Shown piece after piece: positions 26,297-37,000 of a stretch of 64,000 nucleotides of DNA (its first letter is position 1; every line of letters starts with the position of its first letter). The notes beneath the pieces are model-generated. The model saw only the letters and a list, made by a program, of their open reading frames with translations, did not search any database and was not told where the DNA came from. This DNA comes from Ascaris suum (lineage: Eukaryota; Nematoda; Chromadorea; Rhabditida; Ascarididae), in assembly GCA_013433145.1 (NCBI GenBank), contig CM024173.1, forward strand, positions 1 to 64,000, in the 5' to 3' direction. A program made the position numbers and the translations under genes.

Positions 26297-26464
26297 ACTT
26301 GGAAGTTTTTGACGATTCTCCAGCTGGTTCCCCGCGACGCATTTATTACCGCCTGCATCCGTTGTTCGCGACTGCAGAATAAGCAAACGACGTTTTCATC
26401 GTCGGATAGGTGAATACTGGGACCACCGTCGGCGATTTGGACGACCGTTCAAATGCCGTGTTAT
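26297..26464 (-). pseudogene. Ig-domain exon broken by frameshifts
   Basis: The Ig strands appear in successive frames of one exon: ITRHLNGRP (C strand, with Arg in place of the expected Trp), then IADGGPSIHLSDDE, then RLLILQSRTTDAGGNKCVAG (E-F strands with the second Cys). Acceptor and GTAAGT donor are still present. At least two indels and loss of the core Trp mark this exon as decayed. Confidence 0.6.
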
Positions 26465-27102
26465 CTCAAATGAAATAAGAGAATATCAATCTGTCCAGCT
26501 CTCATTCTTTCACTAACGCATTCACTCCTTCAACATCAGTAAATGAACAATTGGCAGCCTTCTAAATCTATCTCATGTATCAAATAATTTAATTTAAAAC
26601 GTAAACAAATTTTTGAGGAAGCATGTGAAAAAGAAATAACAGCTGTGGATTATTTCTAAAATGTGATTAGAAGGTGAAAATTTCATAAGTTTCAACGATT
26701 GCTCTATAGCCGCTTCTATTAAGGTAGATGCTTTCCGGTTACAGCAGAATAATATCTGAGTCTGTCAATTATTTCAACGTATGAGAGCCTAGTGGAGGTT
26801 ATGAACAAAGAGAGAGTGAAAATCGGTTGCTTGTACAGAGATTGAAAATCGGTTTCGAAAGGCTGAAACATTAAGTGCACACACTAAAAATCATTAAACA
26901 AGTTTTTCTAATCAGAAGATAAATATAAAGACTGCGACGAGCATTATTGCGGCTGTCAATAACCGCCGGAAACGTCATCTTGCAATTCTCTTCTTTTCAT
27001 ACAGCTGCTTTAGAAGGACTTGCTGAAGTTCAAGTGATTTAAAAAGAACAAATATATCAGCTACAATAAACACCAAAGAAAGTAATTCAACATGTGCATT
27101 AC

Positions 27103-27183
27103 CTGTGGCAGCGGAGCTGAAAATACTGGATCGTAAACGCTGAACGGTTGCCCTGCGATAACCGTCGGGCATGTAGGGTGGCG
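27103..27183 (-). pseudogene. Ig-domain A-B strand exon, frame inconsistent
   Basis: After a GATGCTTTTAG acceptor, the phase carried from the previous exon gives PPYMPD. The Ig-like continuation TVIAGQPFSVYDPVFSAPLP is in a different frame and carries Asp where the strand B Cys is expected. The donor is CAG|GTAATG. A single small indel after PYMPD explains it. Confidence 0.5.
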
Positions 27184-27588
27184 CTAAAAGCATCAACAGT
27201 TTGAACTTCGTGAAACTGAAATCCCGCATATCGAAGACCAAAGCTGATGTAAATGTTAATCGACGATATATGGCGTTCTTGTTGTTGCAACTCAAACTTC
27301 ACTCACCCTTTCAAACACTTATCTATTAAACTTGAGAAACAATAAGGAATCACCTGGCAGGAAAATATGAAACATTTTATTTTTACTGGAGAAAAACATA
27401 ATGTGCCCATCGCTTTGAACATTTAACTTCCTGTTTCATAGAACAGTATGGAAATGTTATTAATTGCTTCTAACTGAAAAATTTTTGACGTTAAAATGAC
27501 TTTTAAAATAAACAGAAATTTGCAAGGACAACAATAAACCACTGGAATCTCTTAAACTGAAATTCTATGTAACACCAAACTGACTTAC

Positions 27589-27699
27589 TAATAACGCTGA
27601 GACGGATGATTTTATCGACGTCACCAGCCGCATTCGATGCCTTACACGTATAGTGGCCTCCATCACCATTCTGTACACTTTCGATTACAAGCGTTCCAT
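27589..27699 (-). CDS. I-set Ig C-terminal half exon, intact
   Basis: The exon reads DGTLVIESVQNGDGGHYTCK followed by ASNAAGDVDKIIRLSVI. This is a textbook I-set E-F-G region, with D.G.YTC.A.N..G and a closing strand. It begins and ends in phase 1, the usual phase of Ig-domain exons, with a GTAAGT donor. It is the clearest evidence for an Ig-repeat protein here. Hemicentin is the best guess because of the many consecutive domains and VPP-type linkers, but other I-set proteins are possible. Confidence 0.8.
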
Positions 27700-29009
27700 C
27701 TCAAATATATGATTTATTTTCGAATTACGAACTTTTTCGTTCCCATTTCATCACTTATGACGTAAATGGATGGCTGCTTAGCGCAGATATGGAGCAAATG
27801 GTATATGTTGCATTAGACAAGCGGTACATTTAGAAAGTGAAGGTGAATGAACAAGAAAAGAGCACATATTTTTTATGCTGCAAGACGGCCAATTAATGGA
27901 TTTAACCCACTGCGAAGGAATACTGAAACAAGCCGCTGAAAGCAATTTGTCGCCCAGGAAAATGATAAATATTGAACAAAATGGCCATTATAAATGTCGG
28001 GAAATGATTAAGCAACAACAGCTCCATATATGCCGTTCTCCATGAATGAGCTTGATAGTCATAAGTGAACGACTAAGGGAGCAAACCTTGCTGAAAGCGA
28101 TTCACGGGAAAGAAATGTAGAGATTATAGGTAGTTAAGCCATATGTGCCGATAAGATTGAATTCATTTGAATTCATAACGTTCATAAATATGAGGCTTCA
28201 GATCTCCGGGACACAATTCCGGTCTGTTGACTGATAACACTGTAAGGGATAACAAGGCTTAATTTAGACAGGTGAAGTTGCTCGGAGTCGAAGGTTGCTT
28301 CGGATCTAAGTGAAAATTTCAACACAAACTCCAACTTACAAACTGATAGCGTTAAACGCTGGGAAAGCTGAATTTCAGAGAGGAAAAGTTGTCTTGAATA
28401 AAAAATTATAGATACTGACCTTCACTCGTCAAGGCCACACTTTCGCAAAACAATGAGCAAACCGCGAAAGACTGTGAAATCCACTAGCAAAAGTGGGTTA
28501 ATAACACCAATAACTAGTTCAAACTTTTCCAAAAAAGCATTTAATATCAAGCATCAAATGAGTACTGGGAATGGTGGAACAAATTCGAAGATCCATACCT
28601 AGTGTATCTAATCACTGATATATCAATGAATTACATAAGATTCGTAAAACAACGGCGGCGCCATACAAACCCCAAAAGGGCTGATTGGTGAAGACGCTCT
28701 GCTCGTCACACAGAGATACGCACACCGCATATACATACCCCATTCGTTGATTTCGCTGCCCCTAAAAGAATGCCTCAGGCAACAAGACTACAGCTATAGC
28801 GGAACACGAGGCTGGGCCGTTATCCCACGTAGAACAAACAGAAGCACATGGGTTCTAGCTTTGCTATATCCAACGCTTCGGGTCACTCTGATCTCAAACT
28901 TAGGGACGTCTCGCTTCGGAGCGACGAGAGTTTCCTCAACGTGAATTAGGGTATAAAGGTGATTCGCTGTAATTCAAAATACTCACTGGAAAATACAATT
29001 CAGTTATAC

Positions 29010-29112
29010 CTGAATGGTCAAACGACCTCCTTCATTTGAATGTATCGATAAGATAGAACCTCGCGCCGCCACGATACCAAGTTACTTACGGCTTCGGATT
29101 TCAAACCAGCAC
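29010..29112 (-). pseudogene. Ig C-strand exon, frameshifted
   Basis: After a TTAATTTATAG acceptor the frame reads AGLKSEAVSNLVSWRREVLS, an Ig C-strand region with its tryptophan. It then closes. SNEGGRLTIQ, an expected D-E strand, is in another frame and reaches the GTATAA donor. It would follow the exon at 29.6 kb, which ends in VVLECQ. Confidence 0.5.
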
Positions 29113-29603
29113 CTATAAATTAACAAGGTATTATTTGATGACATTTGACAATCAGCAGCCCTTTAACTATATGATTGCCGAGTTAGCAAAGTGCATCGAG
29201 TTGAAGTTGATAAGCAAACAACTAGCCAAATATTACAACTGCCACAATGGTTACACATGTGAATCAAGTGTCGATCTTTGCAAAATGTTATAATTGCGAA
29301 TAGAAAACAACGATTCACTACGATTTCTTTCAACGGAATATATAATAGCGGTTTCTGCGAAATTATTTAGCGGATGCGTTGTTTCCTAAGGGCAAAACTA
29401 CTCGCAAACAATTCTCCAATAAAAACTATCCACCTTGTTTTCAATTCTCACATATTAAATCGTTCATTACTGCGCTAAATTACAAAAAACAACAGTGGTA
29501 TGAATAGATGGTTAGTAACTACAGAAACAGGTAAACAAATGAATGCGCAGTCAAATTAACAAGCGAGCAAATAAATAAACATGTAAATAAATAAATATGC
29601 CAC

Positions 29604-29665
29604 CTGGCATTCGAGCACAACGCGATCTCCTCTGCCGATCATTTGCCAATCACGAGTTACCTTCA
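29604..29665 (-). CDS. Ig-domain A'-B strand exon
   Basis: It reads VTRDWQMIGRGDRVVLECQ up to a CAG|GTGGCA donor. This matches the G..V.L.C strand B of an Ig domain. The acceptor is placed at CACTAAAAG and is weak. Confidence 0.55.
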
Positions 29666-29976
29666 CTTTTAGTGCAAGCAAAAATTTTCGTTTCAATTTC
29701 CCGAAAAATTTTTGCAGTGATTTAATAATTGGCAATAAATTTTTTAATGCTAACAGTGGAATAGTTGGGCGTTGTTTGTTGGCAGTCATGAAGTTGAGTA
29801 GTTTCAATAATGGTAATGAATTACTGCCAAAGGATTTTGTTATTTATGCCAAAAACGTTGGTTTCTTGCTTCTCAAACTTCATATCCTCCTCAAATTTAT
29901 TTCGTTTGAAAGCCACAGAAATATGAAAATTCCAAGCAACTCGTATGGGAAATGTTCTTGAAAGAAAAGCGCTTAC

Positions 29977-30024
29977 TGTCCATTTGAACATGACAGCCGG
30001 CTTGATTGATGGCACGACACTCAT
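29977..30024 (-). CDS. Ig interdomain linker exon candidate
   Basis: A short stretch reads VVPSIKPAVMFKWT before a GTAAGC donor, resembling the VPPSI linker between Ig domains. Another frame reads DECRAINQAGCHVQMD, which recalls a calcium-binding EGF start. The position between Ig exons favours the linker reading. Confidence 0.3.
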
Positions 30025-30612
30025 CTTTTCCGTAGAACGAAGTGATCTAAATTATGACTTCTATATGCAGAGCGGTTACAAGAGCACAGGTAGAAAAGAA
30101 GCGTGCAGAAAATTCTCCCCGTTTAATCACATAAAGAAGATCGAGTTTCTAGCCATGTGCAACCTTGCAATTTACGACAACATTTTCATGAGTCGTCAAT
30201 TATATACGAACGAAAATTCAGAGCTTTGTTGTCACTTGTGTGGAGCGCCACCTCGAAGTGCGGTCAAACGTGGTCGAAAGGGCTCATAGAATTTATGCAA
30301 TCTTTGAGGGGAAGCGAATGAAAGCATCAAAAAATATTATGTAAACAACGAAGTGCATCTCGTTGGTGGCGATGCAGGGACTGAAGTAAATTTCACAACT
30401 TCAGTAAGAGAAATTTAATCAACAAAACAACTAAGGCAGTTGTCAAACAACAATGCAATAGTTATCGAGGATGAATTTTCTCAGAAAAGAACTAGCACAT
30501 AAACGCGTTATAAATCTAGTACCTCATAAAGCACAACTATGATAAAGATAACATTTCGTCATTAAATTAACGAAGTAAATAAAAAAAAAAACGCTGAAAA
30601 GATTTACATTTA

Positions 30613-30686
30613 TAAGTAATATTTGTGATGATCCTGTTTTATGAGATTCCCTTTGAAATACCATCGTGGTTCGGGTTTCGGATCAC
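30613..30686 (-). CDS. Ig C-strand exon
   Basis: After a TTTTTAG acceptor the frame reads GDPKPEPRWYFKGNLIKQ, a classic I-set C strand (G.P.P...W...G). The frame closes at 30612 without a clear donor. The surrounding ~180 bp are repeated in decayed form at 6.57-6.75 kb. Confidence 0.6.
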
Positions 30687-31584
30687 CTAAAAATTAGTCA
30701 GCGAATTTGGAGCAGTGAAGATAAACGGGAATATTATAGTTTGAAAGAAGAACTTCTTTAAAACACAACGTTTTCCAAATGCGACTAGAAATGAAAATTC
30801 ATTAGGCAGTTCCCACAGTACCCGCTATCCATCTGTTGCCCATCACTCGCAAGCAAGTTATCGGTTAAGGAATGGCATTGCTTTGTTGTTAAATCGAACT
30901 ATGGTTCGTGCACAACTCTCAACAGCTTCGTGCATTTTTTTTTCAATGATTTCTTTTTTCTCTTATCTCTCCAAGTTTTCATTTCTGATCTATCGACGAA
31001 AGATTTAAGCACCATCACTAAAAAGTTATCCATAGCGCCACTGCCATAAATGCTTCAAAACATTTAAATACAGATGCAAATTTGCAAAAAAAAATGCAAT
31101 TCTATCAACACTAATGCATAAATATATAAAAACAAAACAACATAGGATGTTTATATGACCCGTTTCCTTATGAAGTTTTTTTGCAAGCAATCAGCCTGAG
31201 CATATGCAATAAAAACCAGATGGGATGGAGACCTACAATACCAAGAAATGAAATAACGACCTCGTTTTGAAACAAGCATGCGGCATTCAGCAAAAGTTGG
31301 CACATAATACCAATTGCTTCCTATAATCTTTCCTCTCAAAAAGGGAATGAACCTCCTCACTATGAACATCGTATAAAAAGGGCCAACCTAGAAATAGCGG
31401 CATTGGGAAGGATATTTGGAAGCCTCATCACGAAGGAAAGAATCATTCCGCATAGTGCAAATTATGATTCATCTTAGCAATCACCTGATCGCATGTTTCA
31501 TAGATAATTGATGAATTCGTCAATCACTTAACAACCTAGAAATGTAAATAATAATAGTGACAATAGCACATGAATAGGGTCCTG

Positions 31585-31689
<105 letters not shown>

Positions 31690-32159
31690 GATTTACAGAA
31701 TAATGGTTTCATAGTATCATTGATGTTGAACGTGAAATGCTCGATGATACAAATACAAAGACTTCATTCTCGACATTTCCGCCTACATTCGTGGCATTGC
31801 AAGATGCACTCGGCCATTTTCATCCCTTATACCATCACCACGAGTACAAATAACATCGGCGCGGTGCTGCCAGTTATCATCACACTAATTACTCCCAATG
31901 GTAAAAATTCGCCCACATATTAAAATTCCATTTCAAATTAGACTGCGATTAGAGTGATTTTGATAAAGTTCGTTAATGTCCCAACTCGTCTGTGGAATGA
32001 TTCACAAAGATAAGACGCCCATCAAGGATACCTCGAAAGAACATGCATTTCCAGACTTTCATTACAACAGAATAAAAGACAAGCGATGGATTAAGGGATA
32101 TACAAGTGAAATTGGTGCAAATTAAGAACAGTGGAATAATGAGAAGAAAAACCACATAC

Positions 32160-32276
32160 CATTTGATGTTGAAGCGATTCGACGTGATTGTATTTGAGGA
32201 CTCCCCCAACCTCCATTGTTAAACAATCAGGACCAACGTAATGGCGGTGTTCCAATGAATGCTGACAAACCACCAC
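32160..32276 (-). CDS. Unidentified 39-codon exon
   Basis: A GATATTGTAG acceptor and a GTATGT donor bound exactly 39 open codons, including SLEHRHYVGPDCLTMEVGG and LKYNHVESLQHQM. It lies upstream of the Ig exons on the same strand, so it could belong to the same transcript. A loose resemblance to the G2F/nidogen barrel of hemicentins is possible but unproven. Confidence 0.4.
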
Positions 32277-33729
32277 CTACAATATCATCAAAAAAGTATA
32301 ATTGAAAATTTGGTTGAAAAAATGCAATACATTGAAAACAACATTTCTAGAAACTATTAATGCAAAACGTCGGCAGTTTTAAAAACAAATAAGCAGTAAA
32401 TATGAATCCTCTGTACATTGCTATGAGAGCAGACGCCTCTTATTGGAAATGCTTGAGCCAAGGATTAAGCACAATACTGCATAACGTTGAGGATCAAAAT
32501 AATGCCACTGGAATGGCCTAAAGGATGGTAAAAAAGCGAAGCACTGAATGAATATTGCAAATTATTATAGGCGAATTTTTGAGAAAATTAAATGTTATGC
32601 ATTCTTATAGAGTCTTCCTTTAACTATGACACACAGAAGAATCAATTTAATTGCAAATAAAAGAAACCAAGTGCTTGGTGAACGAAGAATTGTGTTGACA
32701 ATTCGAATGGAAGGATGTAGTACTGCAAGGGAATGCAATAGAAAACTAAGCGAAGTTAACAAGAAAAAATTTCACCTTTTTTCAAATTTTTTAAGGAAAT
32801 TCTTTGAAAAACCCATAGTTGCTGCTTGCTAAGGCAAAGTGTTTCCACTAATGCCTGTAATGTTTTCGCCCTCCTAGATTATGAGAGCGACGAGTGATTG
32901 AGGTTTTATATGAGATATAAAGACATATTTATGAACAAAGGTAGTAGAAGAATGCTCAGTGAGATATAAAACATGAATTTTTAACTCTTTAAATCTAACT
33001 CTTTAAATGAACTCTAACTCTTTAAATCTCTGAAGTTTGATGGATAACTTGATCCACTCTGAAGGAGGAGGAATATAATATGATGACAAATAGTGCCAGA
33101 CGATAAATTTAAATTGGTAAATGAAAAAAATTTAATTAATATCGGCAGCAGTTAGTATATCACTTAGAGGAAATAATATCGAATAGAAATCCTTTACTTA
33201 TTGGTCGAATAAACAAGCTGTTTAAATACTTGCTGATAACGAACGTATAATTAGAGAGATAGTGGAAGCAAATTACGACGTTTCTGAGTGTTGCTGACAA
33301 TAAAACAGCGATAGTAATCAAACCTAGAAGGATAGGGTGTTTCGGCGTTTAATGCGTTCAATGCATATTCCCACTTACAAGTCCTAAAAGATGTTTTAAT
33401 TTGCAAGCGTGCATTACACGTACAACAAAGTTGGAACGGCCAACGCTGTGGAATCAATTGTATAACACATGCTTTGGTTACTTCAACAAAGCGAGCGTGC
33501 GAGGACATGAACATTGCACGTGACAACAGCGAATTTAAGGAAGAACCTCAGCGTTCGAATAACACTTCCTTGGAAGTTATCTATGAAACGACTCGAGGGA
33601 AAACTCGAAATAATAACAAAAAGTCATCGTTTCTACAGCATAAGCCTAAAGAAAGAAGAAAAAGCAATCTATGCGTGAGCGCTGAATCTTTCGATTCCAA
33701 TGATTCGTTCGTTCACATGCTGCGCTCAC
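32277..33729. other. No recognised gene; triple AACTCTTTAAAT
   Basis: The phrase AACTCTTTAAAT occurs three times between 32980 and 33030. The plus-strand frame at 33474-33737 is hydrophilic and has no domain. Confidence 0.4.
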
Positions 33730-34068
33730 CTGTGTGACGCATCGAAGAGCCATGAGGTGAAAGGATAGTTATCGGATGCGCCTCCTCGCCAAAACCGCGA
33801 TCAGTAACGAGCACTTAGTGCTCTTTGGGGGCACCGTGCACAGCGTTCGTTTTGCGGAACAGATGCTGACCGCAGTCACCGATCGCGTGGTCGAACATAG
33901 CAGCTGAGGGGTTCGGAGATGGCGAATAGGTTGGGGACTGTTCGATACCTCAAATGGCGGGGTATCAAGGGGACCCGGTGCTATGGCGTTGATGTTCGCA
34001 ACGAAATATTGAGCCGCCGAAACGCGCTCGTCCGTACGCTGGCTACAACTTGACGGCTTTCGCCTCAT
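33730..34068 (-). pseudogene. GC-rich coding-like patch, broken
   Basis: The patch is clearly richer in GC than its surroundings. It ends on the minus strand at a CACACAG|GTGAGC donor. One frame reads NINAIAPGPLDTPPFEVSNS. Another reads AMFDHAIGDCGQHLFRKTNA, hits TAA inside a 15-bp palindrome, then gives GFGEEAHPITILSPHGSS up to the donor. The run NAIAPGPLDTP recalls the C-terminal loop of short-chain dehydrogenases, but no other SDR motif is visible. The family is undecided. Confidence 0.35.
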
Positions 34069-37000
34069 TTGGCAGATGTGTCAACGAAAGCCGCGATTCG
34101 CGCTAAAATAGTGCAAAGACATTTGAGCCCGTCAACTATCAATTGTTCGTCTTCCTAGTCTTAGAAAAGCGCACAGTGACGACGGCTGAAAGGGGAAGTA
34201 GATAAAAGCGTTGGCAGCCATCTGCTGAGAAAAATACCACACATAGTCAATTCTTTAAAAAACGATTTAAAAAGAAGACGCTCGTCAGCTCTGATAAAAG
34301 AGACGCATGGGATGCAGCAAGTGAATGTTCTTACAAAACTGAGGTATTGCATATTTCGTAAAATCACTCAAAATTTTCAATATGTTTACAGCTCAACAGC
34401 ACTGCCAAATATGAAGCAGATATCTAGGCGAAATAAGGAGGCATCCCGCATATAGTAAATAAAACGAGGAAAGCTGAGAATCGATACAGACCCTCTTGAG
34501 AGGTTTCTGTCAGTTTCAGTTTCCCTCAACTTTGTGAGCAAGTCCCTAAAGAGGTTTCTTTTCATATATGCCTCGCCGTACATAGGTCACTACCTCATGT
34601 TTTATGAAACAATTTTTAGATCTTATAAATGCAAAGATATCTACATTCGAGGAAAGTTGTTCGGATGTAAGAGGAATAAGCGATGAGGAAACCAAAATCT
34701 GAAGAGAGCGAGGAACGTCGAAAATGGAATTCATGAAGGAAAAAGAACTGCATAGACGAATATGGAACAACTATCGATTCATTTCACATATAAATACCTC
34801 TCCGGATAAATTTTAAAGGGGCATTATTCACTACAGGAATTATGCTAATTTCACTCTTTATCCATAAAGCAGTTTGCAGTATACAGAACTATCAATGAAA
34901 TCGCTGAAAAGACGACAAAAAATTCACAGAAAATCTAAAAACAATGAACTAGAAGATTGCAATCCTTTCAATGAGTTGATAATATAATGAAAGATAATCT
35001 GATTATAACGCAGTGGCCCTATGCCTTGAAAGAGGAAACAACAATACGCTGAACATGCCGTTTACTAAGATAATCGACCGGTTGGCCGGTTGACTCCAAG
35101 AACGTCCAATGAGCGAACAGTTATATCTTTACTCAGGTGGAAGTCGGCACACTTAACCCCGAATTAATAGTCTCGGCTCTGCAACAAGAGGCATCCGTAC
35201 CATGGCAGAGCGAACGTTCGAAAAATTATAGCATATCTACACGAGATCAGAGCTTTTATTCGTTCATCCCGCTATAATCGATTTTGTTTCGATGGACAAT
35301 ATTCTAAATTTTCAATAGTCTGTGCTCGCCAGCATATCAAGCAATTACAGATCACCTAAAGCTGAGCGGATGAATGGAACATGAGGAGCAAGTTTGAGTC
35401 ACTGTCGGACATTGTCTGCCATGGCTAACCACTGACCTTTTCAGGTCCACCAAGATGCTCGAAACATGCGCAGTGCGGTGGCACCACTTCATAAAGACAT
35501 TGATTGCGATCGGTCATAGTGCTTCAGGATAGAGCAGAAAAGAGAAGGGAACTGTGCAGGTTGGCTAGATCTCGCGTTGTTCAAATGTGACTCCATTCGA
35601 GTTTGTCATATAATCGCAAGAATTCAAAGAAGCCTATCGACTGCTGTAGAACCGTAATTTAATGAATCCGTTCGCACCGGCGCACAAATATCAATCACGG
35701 TAACAATGAATCAAACTGTAGTAAGTACTGATTTCGCCATCGTGAGGTATTAACCAATTCGAGGCGCACAATGTTCGGCAACACAGTTCGAAATTCGCAC
35801 AGCTCCTCGACGGCGATAGTTGATGAAGGTTTGATGGCGCAGCAAATCCACCTCTTTTGCGCTCTCAATCATATGCAAAACGCTTGACCTCTGCACGTAA
35901 AACTGCAAACACGCCGAATAACAATTCACGAAGTCTACTTCATATCAACCGCGTTGCAAGCAAAATAGTAAATGTAACGGTGAGGCTATGAAGTGCAAGG
36001 CATTAGCCAAAGTATAAGCTTATTTATTAGTCCACGCATTTCTTTAATGCACAATAATACAACTGTATTAAACTTCAACTGTCAGAGAGACAACTCGCAC
36101 TTAGAGGCTTGAGAAAGCAAACACTCTGAACAATCTCTTCCATACTTTGTTTAAAAAAAAAATAAATAAAGGACCACATAATTGCATAACAGAGCAAATC
36201 GATGTAAAACATCACACAACTAGCAGAGAAGTAAAAACGTTAAAAAGAAGAGAAAGAAAAGAAAAAAGCAGCTGCATTCGCGTGTTCAATCCACCTCAAC
36301 TAACAAAAACCTATGTGAGTTGCAAAAGTGAAGGAAAGCATTGAAAAGAGGAGTTGCAATTTGCACTATAAAAATGCCTTGTGGAGAAGGATGCACGAAC
36401 GACCAACCATGAACACTAATGACCAGGACGAGAATCACTTGGGAAAAGCAGCTTCTGTTTAATAAACCAGAGTCAACGCGCTTCGCTCTCCACGCCGAAT
36501 GCATCGCTGTGGTCACCCTTCCACATAGACAGCGCAAATAAGGTGATGATCACCTGAAGCCCTGAAAGTGTACTTAGTAATTGGCGTGCTTCCAATCTTA
36601 CCTGCTTAGTCACGAGCATACCCACTCACGACAGAGTTAATCACAAAACACGCAGATAAGCCGCTTCTATTGTCATCCAGAGCCAATGTATAAATGTAAT
36701 AACACAAAGCAGACAAGCTGACGTCAACAAGCAGATAAAACGCCGTCATTCGACGCATTACCCACACTCGCAATAATAGCAATGAAATGGTGCACCATAA
36801 TGCACACTGTAAAAACGATTGCGCACCTTTTAATCGGATATCACATCCACAAATACCCGATCACCGAATATCAAACCTCCCAATGGAATGCCTAGATATA
36901 GTCCCACACAAACGCCAACCAAGCACTTATAATAGAAAGAAAAACAATAACATCCTGACCAAAAAGCAGCACTACCTGAGGCACAGCGGGTGGTTGGCTA

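Noticed and set aside
29977..30024. Calcium-binding EGF start (DEC...C)
   Set aside because: It is a single short match in a stretch flanked by Ig exons; the linker reading in another frame fits the context better.
29945..30289. 114-codon plus-strand open frame
   Set aside because: It overlaps Ig-type exons of the opposite strand, has no domain and lacks splice or start context.
33900..34068. Bacterial short-chain dehydrogenase gene
   Set aside because: Only the NAIAPGPLDTP run fits. The YxxxK and glycine-rich motifs are absent, so I report only an unassigned patch.
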